Made by a program: the position numbers and the translations under genes. Source: CALXCT01 sp964422185 (lineage in GTDB: Bacteria > Bacillota > Clostridia > Oscillospirales > Oscillospiraceae). From it: a DNA stretch of 35,840 bases. The DNA is taken from assembly GCA_964422185.1 (NCBI GenBank), contig CAYRAG010000016.1, forward strand, positions 1 to 35,840. Reading direction: 5' to 3'. Positions 23,372 to 30,080 of the stretch are shown here, one piece after another. The notes below the pieces were generated by a model, which saw only the letters and a program-made list of their open reading frames with translations, made no database searches and was not told the DNA's origin. The first letter of the stretch is position 1; each line of letters begins with the position of its first letter.

Positions 23372-24673
23372 ATGCCAGAGTCCAAATCCCGCAAATCCCA
23401 CGCCCCGTTTGACCTGAAAGCCGCCCGGGAGGCGGTGAAGGCGTTCTCCATCTCCTGCGGCGTGCGCTGCTGTCTCTACGATGACGGGGAGTCCCTGCTG
23501 TTTGAGCACAAGCCGAAAGGCGCGGACTGCGCGTTCTGCCGGCAGCTGACCGCCCTCACCGGCGCCGGCTTCCCCTGCGGGGATCTCAACCGGTACGCCG
23601 CGGTGCAGTCCCAGCGGTTTGGCGGGCGGTACACCTACTTCTGTCCCGCGGGCATGGCGTTCTTCGCCTCCCCCATCGTGACGGGCGGCGTCCGGTCCGG
23701 CTGCCTGATCGGCGGCCCGGTGCTCATCATGGATGTGGAGGACTTTCTCTCCAGCGACTCCATGCAGGCCGGGAATCTGGATCCGGCGCAGGAGGGCAGT
23801 GTGCGCGGCCTGCTGCTGCGCGTGCCCCAGGCGGAGCCGAAGCGCCTGGAGTACCTGTCCACCCAGCTGTTTATCACCGCGGTGTACATCGGGGACAGCA
23901 GCCAGGAGCTGTACCGGGCCCGGCAGGAGCAGGTTCAGCAGAGCGCCATCGGGGACTATGTCGCCCGGCTGAAAGGCGGCGAGGACACCGCGTACCCCAT
24001 GGAGAAAGAGTTCGCCCTGGCCGAGGCCATCTCCCAGGGGGACCGGCAGGAGGCGGGCGTGCTGCTCAACGAGCTGCTGGGCCACATCTTCTTCTACACC
24101 CCGGACGCGGCGCAGGCCCGCAGCCTGACCATGGAGCTTCTGGTGGTTCTCTCCCGGGCCGCCATCCACGGCGGCGCGGACGCGGATCAGATCCTGGAGA
24201 TCACCCATGAACTGCTCCAGGAGATGCGGGGGCTGAACACCCAGGCGGAGCTGACCCGCTGGCTGGCCGCCAGCCTGAACCGCTTCACCGGCCTGGTGCT
24301 CTCCCTGCTGGATGTCAAGCACCGCAACGCCATCCAGGGCGCCATCGACTACATCCGGGCCAACTACCAGACCAGGATCACCCTGGGGGAGGTGGCGCAG
24401 CGGGCGGGCTACAGCCCCTCCTACTTCTCCCGCATCTTCCGGGAGGAGATCGGCGTCACTTTCAAGGAGTACCTCAACCGGCTGCGCATCGAGCACAGCA
24501 AGGCGCTGCTTCTGGCCGGCCGCAGCTCCAACCTGGATGTGTGCACCGCCGTGGGCTTCACCGATCAGAGCTATTTCTGCAAGGTGTTCCGGCGGGTCAC
24601 CGGCGTCACCCCGGACACTTTCCGCAAGCGGGCGCGGCGGATCGACATCCAGCGGGAACACGGCCTGAAGTAG
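23372..24673 (+). CDS. PocR-domain AraC family transcriptional regulator
   Basis: A 433-residue regulator. The N-terminal domain (about 20-180) is a PocR-type sensory domain: a Cys-containing fold with GVRCCLYDDGE, GADCAFCRQL, a YFCPAGMAFFASPIV strand and SGCLIGGPVLI. A helical linker follows. The C-terminal ~105 residues form the double HTH of AraC/XylS activators: ITLGEVAQRAGYSPSYFSRIFREEIGVTFKEYLNRLRIEHSKALLL and VCTAVGFTDQSYFCKVFRRVTGVTPDTFRKR. PocR domains are linked to corrinoid and small hydrocarbon-derivative metabolism. ATG 23372 has AAAGGAGG upstream. It lies between the methyltransferase gene and the corrinoid gene and is the likely activator of both. Confidence 0.93.
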   Translation: MPESKSRKSHAPFDLKAAREAVKAFSISCGVRCCLYDDGESLLFEHKPKGADCAFCRQLTALTGAGFPCGDLNRYAAVQSQRFGGRYTYFCPAGMAFFASPIVTGGVRSGCLIGGPVLIMDVEDFLSSDSMQAGNLDPAQEGSVRGLLLRVPQAEPKRLEYLSTQLFITAVYIGDSSQELYRARQEQVQQSAIGDYVARLKGGEDTAYPMEKEFALAEAISQGDRQEAGVLLNELLGHIFFYTPDAAQARSLTMELLVVLSRAAIHGGADADQILEITHELLQEMRGLNTQAELTRWLAASLNRFTGLVLSLLDVKHRNAIQGAIDYIRANYQTRITLGEVAQRAGYSPSYFSRIFREEIGVTFKEYLNRLRIEHSKALLLAGRSSNLDVCTAVGFTDQSYFCKVFRRVTGVTPDTFRKRARRIDIQREHGLK

Positions 24674-24761
24674 CCGGGAATAATCCGCAAAGTTACCGGG
24701 TTTTTACAAAATATTTTCCAGAATTCAAAAAATTATCCTATACTACGGGCTGTTTTCCTGT

Positions 24762-24767
24762 TATACT
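24762..24767 (+). promoter_or_regulatory. -10 box of the corrinoid protein promoter
   Basis: TATACT lies 53 bases before the corrinoid protein ATG. The region 17 bases upstream has no recognisable -35, and an AT-rich tract at about 24686-24750 precedes it. Consistent with activation by the neighbouring PocR-AraC protein (inference). Confidence 0.6.
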
Positions 24768-24820
24768 AACTTGAGGACAGTGTGTGCAGCACCATGTAAA
24801 ACTGACAGGAGGAGTTTGAT

Positions 24821-25456
24821 ATGAGCGTTTTGGAAGACATTTCCCAGGCAGTGCAAACCGGAAAAATGAAAGTTGTCAAGGAGCTGATCCCCAAGGCAGT
24901 TGATGAGGGTCTCTCCGCCCAGACCATCCTGAACGACGGCCTGCTGGCCGGCATGAATGTCATCGGCGACCGGTTCACCCGCAACGAGGCGTTCGTGCCC
25001 GAGGTGCTGGTCGCGGCCCGTGCCATGAACAAGGGCACCGAGCTGCTTAAGCCCCTGCTGGCCGAAGAGGGAAGTATGCCTATCGGCAAAGCATGTATTG
25101 GCACCGTGCAGGGCGACCTGCACGACATCGGCAAGAACATCGTCCGGCTGATGCTGGAGAGCAAGAACATCGATGTCATCGACCTGGGCGTGGATGTCCC
25201 GCCCGAGAAATTTGTACAGACCGCCATCGACGAAAAATGCGACCTGGTCTGCTGCTCCGCCCTGCTGACCACGACCATGCCCATGATGGAGAATGTCGTG
25301 AACGCCATCAAGGACGCGGGCATCCGGGATCAGGTGAAAATTCTGGTGGGCGGCGCCCCTGTGACGCAGGAATTCTGCGATCAGATCGGCGCGGACGCCT
25401 ACACCCCGGACGCGGCCACCTGCGCCAACCGCGCGGAGGAACTGCTCACCGCCTGA
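24821..25456 (+). CDS. Corrinoid (B12-binding) methyltransfer carrier protein
   Basis: A 211-residue carrier of the MtaC/MtbC/MetH-like type. The N-terminal helical cap (about 1-85) is the B12-binding-2 domain with DGLLAGMNVIGDRFTRNEAFVPEVLVAARAM. The Rossmann B12-binding domain carries GDLHDIGKNI, in which His101 is the axial cobalt ligand, with SALLTTTM (146-153) and VGGAPVT (176-182) as the other cofactor-binding stretches. It shuttles a methyl group as methyl-Co(III) between a substrate methyltransferase and an acceptor methyltransferase. ATG 24821 has AGGAGGAG upstream. A terminator follows before the activator gene, suggesting the carrier is made in excess over its activator. Confidence 0.96.
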   Translation: MSVLEDISQAVQTGKMKVVKELIPKAVDEGLSAQTILNDGLLAGMNVIGDRFTRNEAFVPEVLVAARAMNKGTELLKPLLAEEGSMPIGKACIGTVQGDLHDIGKNIVRLMLESKNIDVIDLGVDVPPEKFVQTAIDEKCDLVCCSALLTTTMPMMENVVNAIKDAGIRDQVKILVGGAPVTQEFCDQIGADAYTPDAATCANRAEELLTA

Positions 25457-25470
25457 TTGCTCAGCTGCGG

Positions 25471-25513
25471 CAGACCCCTGTCAGCCCGTCCGGCGGCAGG
25501 GGTCTGTCTTTTT
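25471..25513 (+). terminator. Intrinsic terminator between corrinoid protein and activator genes
   Basis: CAGACCCCTG (25471-25480) pairs with CAGGGGTCTG (25497-25506), followed by TCTTTTT. Read-through would still allow low expression of the downstream activator gene. Confidence 0.87.
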
Positions 25514-25565
25514 CTGCCCCGGGGAGGGCCGCCCGCCGCAGCGACTCTGGAAAGGATGTGACACC

Positions 25566-27053
25566 ATGGCTGACTATACCATCACCATCATCGGTCCGGA
25601 TCACACCGAGACCCTGGCCGCCGGAGGCAACCGGACACTGCTGGAGCTGATCCAGCTCAGCGGGAACGATATTCACGCCTCCTGCGGCGGCAACGGCACC
25701 TGCCGCCAGTGCACCGTCACCGCCACCGGCCCCCTGCTGGGCCTGGACGGCGCGGAGAAGAACGCACAGGAGGAGGAGATTCTCGCCTGCCGCTGGTACC
25801 CCGCCGGCCCCGTGACCCTCGTCCTGCCGGACACCGGCGGAGAGGAGGAGCACATCGCCGCGGATCGCAGAGAGATCCCCGGCGGCGGACACGGGCTGGG
25901 CCTGTCCGTGGACATCGGCACCACCACCGTCGCCGCGTACCTCTACGACCTGTCCATGGGCCACTGTCTCGGCACCGCCTGCGGCATGAACGCCCAGCGC
26001 TCGTTCGGAGACGATGTCATCAGCCGCATCCACCACTGCGCCCAGAGCGGCGGTCTGGAGGCGCTCACCGCGGCCATCCGGAACCAGATCCTGGAGCTGA
26101 TTCACGAACTGACGCCGGAGCCGGAGCGCATCACCTGCGTCAGCATCGCCGGCAACACGGTCATGGAGCACATCTTCGCCGGACTGTCCCCGGAGTCCAT
26201 TGGCGTGGCGCCTTTCACTCCCCTGGATCTCTTCGGGCGGGAGTTCGACGCCGCCGCGTTTCTCCCGGGCCTGGCGCCCGGCGCCGTGCTGTACCTGGCC
26301 CCCTGCGTCGCGGGGTATGTGGGCGGGGACATCACCGCCGGCCTGATGAGCAGCGGCGCCTGGCTCAGCAACGAGACCGTGCTGTTCCTGGACATCGGGA
26401 CAAACGGCGAAATGGCGCTGGGAAACGGCGCGGAATTTCTGTGCTGCGCCACCGCGGCCGGCCCCGCGTTTGAGGGCGCCGGCATCGAGTGCGGATCCCC
26501 GGCGCGGGACGGCGCCATCGACGCCGTCGCCTCCGACCTGAGCTACACCACCATCGGCGGCGGGGCGCCCGCGTCCATCTGCGGCAGCGGCCTCATCGAC
26601 GCCGTGGCCGCGCTGCTGAAAAATGAGCTGGTGGACGAGACCGGCCGTCTGGAGGGCGACCGGTACGAGTTCGGCAACGGCGTGTATCTCAGCCAGCAGG
26701 ACATCCGCCAGGTGCAGCTGGCCAAGGCGGCCATCCGGGCGGGCATCGAGACGCTGCTGGATCAGACCGGCACCTCGTACGACGACATCCGGCAGGTGAT
26801 CATCGCCGGCGGCTTCGGCTTTTACATGAATGTGGACAGCGCCTGCGCCATCGGGCTGCTCCCCGCGGAGCTGCGGGATCGGGCACGCTGTGCGGGCAAC
26901 ACCTCCGGCACCGGGGCCTCCATGGCGCTCTCCCCGCTGTACCGGGCCACGCTCTCGCAGGTCACCGGCAGATGCCGCTATGTGGAACTGTCCGGCAGCG
27001 CGGTATTCAATGAAAAGTATGTGGATGCCATGCTGTTCGGGGAAGAGGAGTGA
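25566..27053 (+). CDS. Reductive activator of corrinoid proteins (RACE, ASKHA/DUF4445 type)
   Basis: A 495-residue protein. The N-terminal domain holds a 2Fe-2S ferredoxin cluster: Cys40-x5-Cys46-x2-Cys49 and Cys75. The larger C-terminal part has the ASKHA ATPase fold: VDIGTTTVAAYLYDL (115-129), CVSIAGNTVMEHIFAG, LDIGTNGEMALG, and IIAGGFGFYMNVDSACAIGLLP. RACE proteins use ATP hydrolysis to drive reduction of inactive Co(II) corrinoid to Co(I), rescuing methyltransferases after oxidation. Its partner should be the corrinoid protein encoded 109 bases upstream. ATG 25566 has GGAAAGGATGTGACACC upstream. A related protein is RamA, but the domain layout here is the bacterial 2Fe-2S form. Confidence 0.95.
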   Translation: MADYTITIIGPDHTETLAAGGNRTLLELIQLSGNDIHASCGGNGTCRQCTVTATGPLLGLDGAEKNAQEEEILACRWYPAGPVTLVLPDTGGEEEHIAADRREIPGGGHGLGLSVDIGTTTVAAYLYDLSMGHCLGTACGMNAQRSFGDDVISRIHHCAQSGGLEALTAAIRNQILELIHELTPEPERITCVSIAGNTVMEHIFAGLSPESIGVAPFTPLDLFGREFDAAAFLPGLAPGAVLYLAPCVAGYVGGDITAGLMSSGAWLSNETVLFLDIGTNGEMALGNGAEFLCCATAAGPAFEGAGIECGSPARDGAIDAVASDLSYTTIGGGAPASICGSGLIDAVAALLKNELVDETGRLEGDRYEFGNGVYLSQQDIRQVQLAKAAIRAGIETLLDQTGTSYDDIRQVIIAGGFGFYMNVDSACAIGLLPAELRDRARCAGNTSGTGASMALSPLYRATLSQVTGRCRYVELSGSAVFNEKYVDAMLFGEEE

Positions 27054-27152
27054 ACTCCGCCTGGAGCGGGAAGATCCAGGCGAGACTGCCTGAACATCAG
27101 GGAAGGAGGAGTGCGCCGTCCGAACCGGAGCGGGAGACGGCGCCAACAGGTT

Positions 27153-27689
27153 ATGGAACTGGATATCAAGGCCCTGGCAAAACAGAGCGGCTTCACCGTG
27201 GCGGAGGATCTGGATGTCTCCACACTGGAATTTATGCCCGAGGTGCGCGCCATGTGCGCCGCGGACCGGTGTCAGAGCTACAACAGATCCTGGTCCTGCC
27301 CGCCCGGCTGCGGCCCCGTGGAAGACGCGGCCGCCCGGGCCGCTCAGTACGACCGCGGGGTGCTGCTGCAGACCGTGGGAGACCGGGAGGACTCGTTCGA
27401 CTTCGAGGCCATGTTTGAGGTGGCCAAACAGAACCGGCAGCATTTTGACGATCTGATGATGCGCCTGAAAGACACTGATGTGGATCTGTTCCCCATGTCC
27501 GCCGGCACCTGCGACCGCTGTGAGAAGTGCACCTATCCGGACGCGCCCTGCCGGTTCCCGGATCTGGTCTACCCCTCCATGGAGGCCTACGGGCTGTTCG
27601 TCAGCAAGGTGTGCAGCGACAATAATGTGCCCTACTACTACGGCAACGACAAGATCGCGTACACCTGCTGCATCCTGTACAAGTCCTGA
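27153..27689 (+). CDS. DUF2284 Cys-rich metal-binding protein
   Basis: A 178-residue protein with the DUF2284 pattern: MCAADRCQSYNRSWSCPPGCG (Cys35, 40, 49, 53) and a second cluster CDRCEKCTYPDAPC (Cys120, 123, 126, 133). These could hold Fe-S or zinc. The family is common beside corrinoid methyltransferase genes in anaerobes, with no settled function. Start choice is uncertain: ATG 27153 fits where homologues begin but has only a weak ribosome binding site. A strong AAGGAGG at 27103-27109 lies two bases before an in-frame GTG at 27111. It follows the RACE gene by 99 bases and ends at a strong terminator. Confidence 0.88.
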   Translation: MELDIKALAKQSGFTVAEDLDVSTLEFMPEVRAMCAADRCQSYNRSWSCPPGCGPVEDAAARAAQYDRGVLLQTVGDREDSFDFEAMFEVAKQNRQHFDDLMMRLKDTDVDLFPMSAGTCDRCEKCTYPDAPCRFPDLVYPSMEAYGLFVSKVCSDNNVPYYYGNDKIAYTCCILYKS

Positions 27690-27696
27690 ACACGCG

Positions 27697-27741
27697 GAGA
27701 AGCAGGCTGATCCCGGGCGGGTCAGCCTGCTTCTCTTTTTT
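27697..27741 (+). terminator. Terminator after the DUF2284 gene
   Basis: A 14-bp perfect stem (27697-27710 with 27722-27735) followed by TTTTTT. It ends the rightward corrinoid transcript. Confidence 0.92.
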
Positions 27742-27746
27742 CCCGG

Positions 27747-28004
27747 TCAGGCGTCCCCGCGCCCGAACCGCCCTTTCTTCTCCCAGGGCCGGCACTCCAC
27801 GGACACCACCCGGTATCCGGTGGGATCGAGCGCCGCACGCACCGTCTCCCCGTCCAGCTCCCCGTCGGACAGAAGCTCCGCCTCCCCCTTCCGGTGGGAG
27901 GAGGTCACCTTCTTCACCGGCAGCGCCGTCCGCAGCGCCTGATTGACCGTACTCTCGCACATCCCGCACCTCATGCCGTCGATCTTCACCGTGGTCTTCC
28001 ACAT
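27747..28004 (-). CDS. Heavy-metal-associated (HMA) domain protein, copper-chaperone-like
   Basis: An 85-residue soluble protein with the ferredoxin-like HMA fold. The metal-binding GMRCGMCE motif has Cys13 and Cys16, on the pattern GMxCxxC. The C-terminal tail (ECRPWEKKGRFGRGDA) is basic and extends beyond the usual ~70-residue domain. It should bind Cu(I) or another soft metal and hand it on, but no P-type ATPase is seen here. The ATG at 28004 has GGAGGCGGAG 5-9 bases upstream. It has its own promoter and a palindromic operator, so it is separately regulated although it sits inside the corrinoid locus. Confidence 0.9.
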   Translation of the reverse strand: MWKTTVKIDGMRCGMCESTVNQALRTALPVKKVTSSHRKGEAELLSDGELDGETVRAALDPTGYRVVSVECRPWEKKGRFGRGDA

Positions 28005-28043
28005 GTTCTCCGCCTCCCTGTGTTGTGTCATTCACCATCTTGA

Positions 28044-28059
28044 GTTAGCCATGTCTAAC
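28044..28059. promoter_or_regulatory. Palindromic operator GTTAG-CCATGT-CTAAC
   Basis: A 16-base near-perfect inverted repeat: GTTAG and CTAAC arms around a CCATGT core, with one mismatched symmetric pair. It lies about 2-17 bases after the expected transcription start of the HMA gene and 40 bases before its ATG, a classic repressor position. The TTAG...CTAA arms resemble boxes of DtxR/IdeR-type metalloregulators; that assignment is inference. Confidence 0.6.
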
Positions 28060-28067
28060 CAGGACAC

Positions 28068-28096
28068 ATTCTACCACGCTCCAGCCGACCGGTCAA
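28068..28096 (-). promoter_or_regulatory. Promoter of the HMA gene
   Basis: On the - strand TTGACC (28091-28096) and TAGAAT (28068-28073), 17 bases apart, directly upstream of the palindrome. Confidence 0.8.
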
Positions 28097-28126
28097 GGGG
28101 GAATCTCCCGGGCACGGCAGGATCCG

Positions 28127-28157
28127 CAGAGGGCGGACGCGCCGCGTCCGCCCTCTG
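28127..28157 (-). terminator. Strong hairpin after the 28180 methyltransferase gene
   Basis: Fifteen-base arms (28127-28141 and 28143-28157) are perfectly complementary. On the - strand there is no T-run after it, whereas on the + strand TGTCCTGTTTTT follows. It most likely ends the 28180 gene by structure or protects its 3' end. Confidence 0.6.
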
Positions 28158-28179
28158 TCCTGTTTTTCGTCCGTCTCCC

Positions 28180-29184
28180 TCAGCCGAAGATCTCGCTGCT
28201 GCAGCGGTCGATCTCGTCGTTGATGATGTCATTGGCGTGGGGGTGCAGCGTGCCGTAGGGATCCCCGTAGGTGATGCAGGGCACGAAATACCCGTTTTTC
28301 GCGTAGGTCATGCAGACCCGGCGCACCTCCGCACGGATCTCCTCCTCCGTGGAGTCCTCCCGATCCACCACAGCCGCGTCAATGCCGCCCATCAGGGCAA
28401 TCTGGCCGCCAAACTGCTGCTGAATCTTCAGAATGTCGTTCTGGGGCAGGACGCCCTGCCACAGATCCACATGCATGTCGATCATGTCCTGGACGATCGG
28501 CTCGCAGTAGGAGTCCGCGTGGTGAATCACCAGCACGCCCTGGTCATGGACATAGTCGTATCCCTTCGCGATGGCCGGCTTGAGGATCTTCCGCCACAGC
28601 TCCGGCTGCACAAACAGATTCTGCTTGCTGCCCCAGTCGTCGTGGAAGAAGACGGCGTCCGGGTGAACCATCTCGCACATCAGCTTGACATACTGGTACC
28701 GGTGCTCGCCGATGGCCATGGACAGATCCTCCATGGCCTCCTCCTCCAGCATGAAGTTGCACAGGGTGTCCTCAAATCCCATGAGGTAGTGCATCCGCTC
28801 AAAAATGCCGGTGGGCGCGAACACGGTCAGCAGCCGCTCGTCCCGATCCGCTTTGCTGACCTGCTCCAGGTAGGGCTCCCACAGCTCCGGATCGGAGCAG
28901 TTGGCGATGATGTCCGGCACTTTCACAAAATCGCGCCAGCAGGTCACATCCTCCAGAACCCGGACTTTCGGATCCGGGATGCTGCCCGGCTCCCCCGCCG
29001 GCCAGATGATCTTCGTGCCCCAGCCGTCATAGGTGGGCTCCATGCCGGGATAGCGCTTCGGGCCGTTGATAAACCGGTTGATGGGATCCCCCAGCAGCAG
29101 GTTGATGGCCTCGTACTGTTTGACCAGCCGATCCGGCTTTCCGCCCTTGATGGTCGCCAGGAAATTCTCTCTCTTGCTCAGCAT
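28180..29184 (-). CDS. Second UroD-superfamily methyltransferase
   Basis: A 334-residue barrel protein of the uroporphyrinogen decarboxylase superfamily, distinct from the one at 22180. It begins LSKRENFLATIKGGKPDRLV, the usual N-terminus of UroD-like methyltransferases. It contains VHPDAVFFHDDWGSKQNLFVQPELWRKI (173-200), a possible metal site VIHHADSYCEPI (His221, His222, Cys227), and VPCITYGDPYG (Cys303). The true HemE active-site Arg pattern is absent. It probably demethylates a substrate and methylates the corrinoid protein, or the reverse, as partner of the 22180 enzyme. ATG 29184 has AAGGAGGAAGAAG upstream. It has its own promoter and a 130-base structured leader. Confidence 0.87.
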   Translation of the reverse strand: MLSKRENFLATIKGGKPDRLVKQYEAINLLLGDPINRFINGPKRYPGMEPTYDGWGTKIIWPAGEPGSIPDPKVRVLEDVTCWRDFVKVPDIIANCSDPELWEPYLEQVSKADRDERLLTVFAPTGIFERMHYLMGFEDTLCNFMLEEEAMEDLSMAIGEHRYQYVKLMCEMVHPDAVFFHDDWGSKQNLFVQPELWRKILKPAIAKGYDYVHDQGVLVIHHADSYCEPIVQDMIDMHVDLWQGVLPQNDILKIQQQFGGQIALMGGIDAAVVDREDSTEEEIRAEVRRVCMTYAKNGYFVPCITYGDPYGTLHPHANDIINDEIDRCSSEIFG

Positions 29185-29321
29185 GGCTTCTTCCTCCTTG
29201 ATCCGTGCCCCACGCGCCCGCGCAGCGCACGGGCCGGATTGCGTTCGCCGTTCCGGCGCCTCAGGGCCCTGAAAAAACAGGAATCTCCCTGACGGGCCTC
29301 CCCCGGCGGTTCTCACCGGAT

Positions 29322-29350
29322 ATTTTACCGGATCCGGATGGCGAGATCAA
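29322..29350 (-). promoter_or_regulatory. Promoter of the 28180 methyltransferase gene
   Basis: On the - strand TTGATC (29345-29350) and TAAAAT (29322-29327), 17 bases apart. The leader to 29184 is about 130 bases and holds at least one GC-rich hairpin; no known riboswitch class is recognised in it. Confidence 0.7.
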
Positions 29351-29360
29351 CCCCGAATCC

Positions 29361-29397
29361 AAAAAGCCGCCCGGCGTCATCCGATCCGCCGGGCGGC
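29361..29397 (-). terminator. Terminator after the DUF4430 lipoprotein gene
   Basis: GCCGCCCGGCG/CGCCGGGCGGC arms (29387-29397 with 29366-29376), followed on the - strand by TTTTTGG. It overlaps the upstream edge of the promoter for the 28180 gene. Confidence 0.9.
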
Positions 29398-29408
29398 CGC
29401 CCTGTGTG

Positions 29409-29846
29409 CTATCCCTCCGTGGCGCGGAACGAATACACCGCGTCCTCGTCAATCGGCGTCTCATCCACGCCCACATTGGCGTACTCGTCGTCGACATAGA
29501 GGGCCCAGAACATTCCGTCCTTGTCGTAATCCAGCGTCAGGCCGTTGACCGTCTTGACATACAGGCCGTACGCGTTCTCCTCGCCCTGGATCAGGCCGTT
29601 CTCCTGCAGCGCATCGCCCACGGTATCCGCGTCCGTATTCACCACAAACTGGATCACGGTTCCCTCGTTGTCCACCACTTCGAACGAGAACGACTTCTCC
29701 CCCTCGCCGATGGTCGTCACCTCGTCCGGAGAGCCGGTCGAGACGGGCTCCGAGGCGTTGCCCCCGCCTCCGCCGCACGCGGCCAGGCTCATCACCAGGC
29801 ACAGCGCCAGAGTCAGAACTGTCACTTTTTTCGCTGTATTCTGCAT
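29409..29846 (-). CDS. DUF4430 (transcobalamin C-terminal-like) lipoprotein
   Basis: A 145-residue exported lipoprotein: lipobox LAAC with Cys24, then a Gly/Ser linker, then one DUF4430 domain (about 52-143). Its pattern includes FSFEVVDNEGTVIQFVVNTDADTVGDALQENGLI, YVKTVNGLTLDYDKDGMFWALYVDDEYANVGVDETPI and VYSFRAT. DUF4430 is related to the C-terminal domain of eukaryotic cobalamin carriers. Position next to a corrinoid methyltransferase locus makes corrinoid capture at the cell surface plausible, but this is inference and no BtuCDF genes are seen. ATG 29846 has GAAAGGAG 7 bases upstream. Its own promoter is at 29917-29945. Confidence 0.92.
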   Translation of the reverse strand: MQNTAKKVTVLTLALCLVMSLAACGGGGGNASEPVSTGSPDEVTTIGEGEKSFSFEVVDNEGTVIQFVVNTDADTVGDALQENGLIQGEENAYGLYVKTVNGLTLDYDKDGMFWALYVDDEYANVGVDETPIDEDAVYSFRATEG

Positions 29847-29916
29847 TTTTTACTCCTTTCAGACGCCCCGCCCATCTTTTTTCTCTTTTTCCGGCGGTTC
29901 CCGTCTGTGTGACCTC

Positions 29917-29945
29917 AGTCTACCACAAAGCCCGGCAACCGTCAA
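29917..29945 (-). promoter_or_regulatory. Promoter of the DUF4430 lipoprotein gene
   Basis: On the - strand TTGACG (29940-29945) and TAGACT (29917-29922), 17 bases apart. The leader is about 65 bases, too short for a cobalamin riboswitch. Confidence 0.78.
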
Positions 29946-30026
29946 CCTGTCCGGCGCACGGTTACCAATATTTGCCAATGCGGCCCGCGGTTATCATGTG
30001 CGTAAGCCGCACGGGCAAATAGTGTG

Positions 30027-30054
30027 CCCGGCACCGGTTTGCACCGGTGCCGGG
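30027..30054 (-). terminator. Terminator hairpin after pflB
   Basis: A 12-bp perfect stem (30027-30038 with 30043-30054) and a 4-base loop, 27 bases past the pflB stop. On the - strand it is followed by CACACTATTT, a poor U-tract. The stretch 29946-30026 holds no gene. Confidence 0.7.
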
Positions 30055-30080
30055 CCTGCAGGGTGATACTCGGAGGAATA

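Noticed and set aside
29185..29315. Structured leader of the second UroD gene as a cobalamin or SAM-type riboswitch
   Set aside because: None of the conserved blocks of the cobalamin, SAM, SAH or THF classes could be found; only generic GC-rich hairpins are visible.
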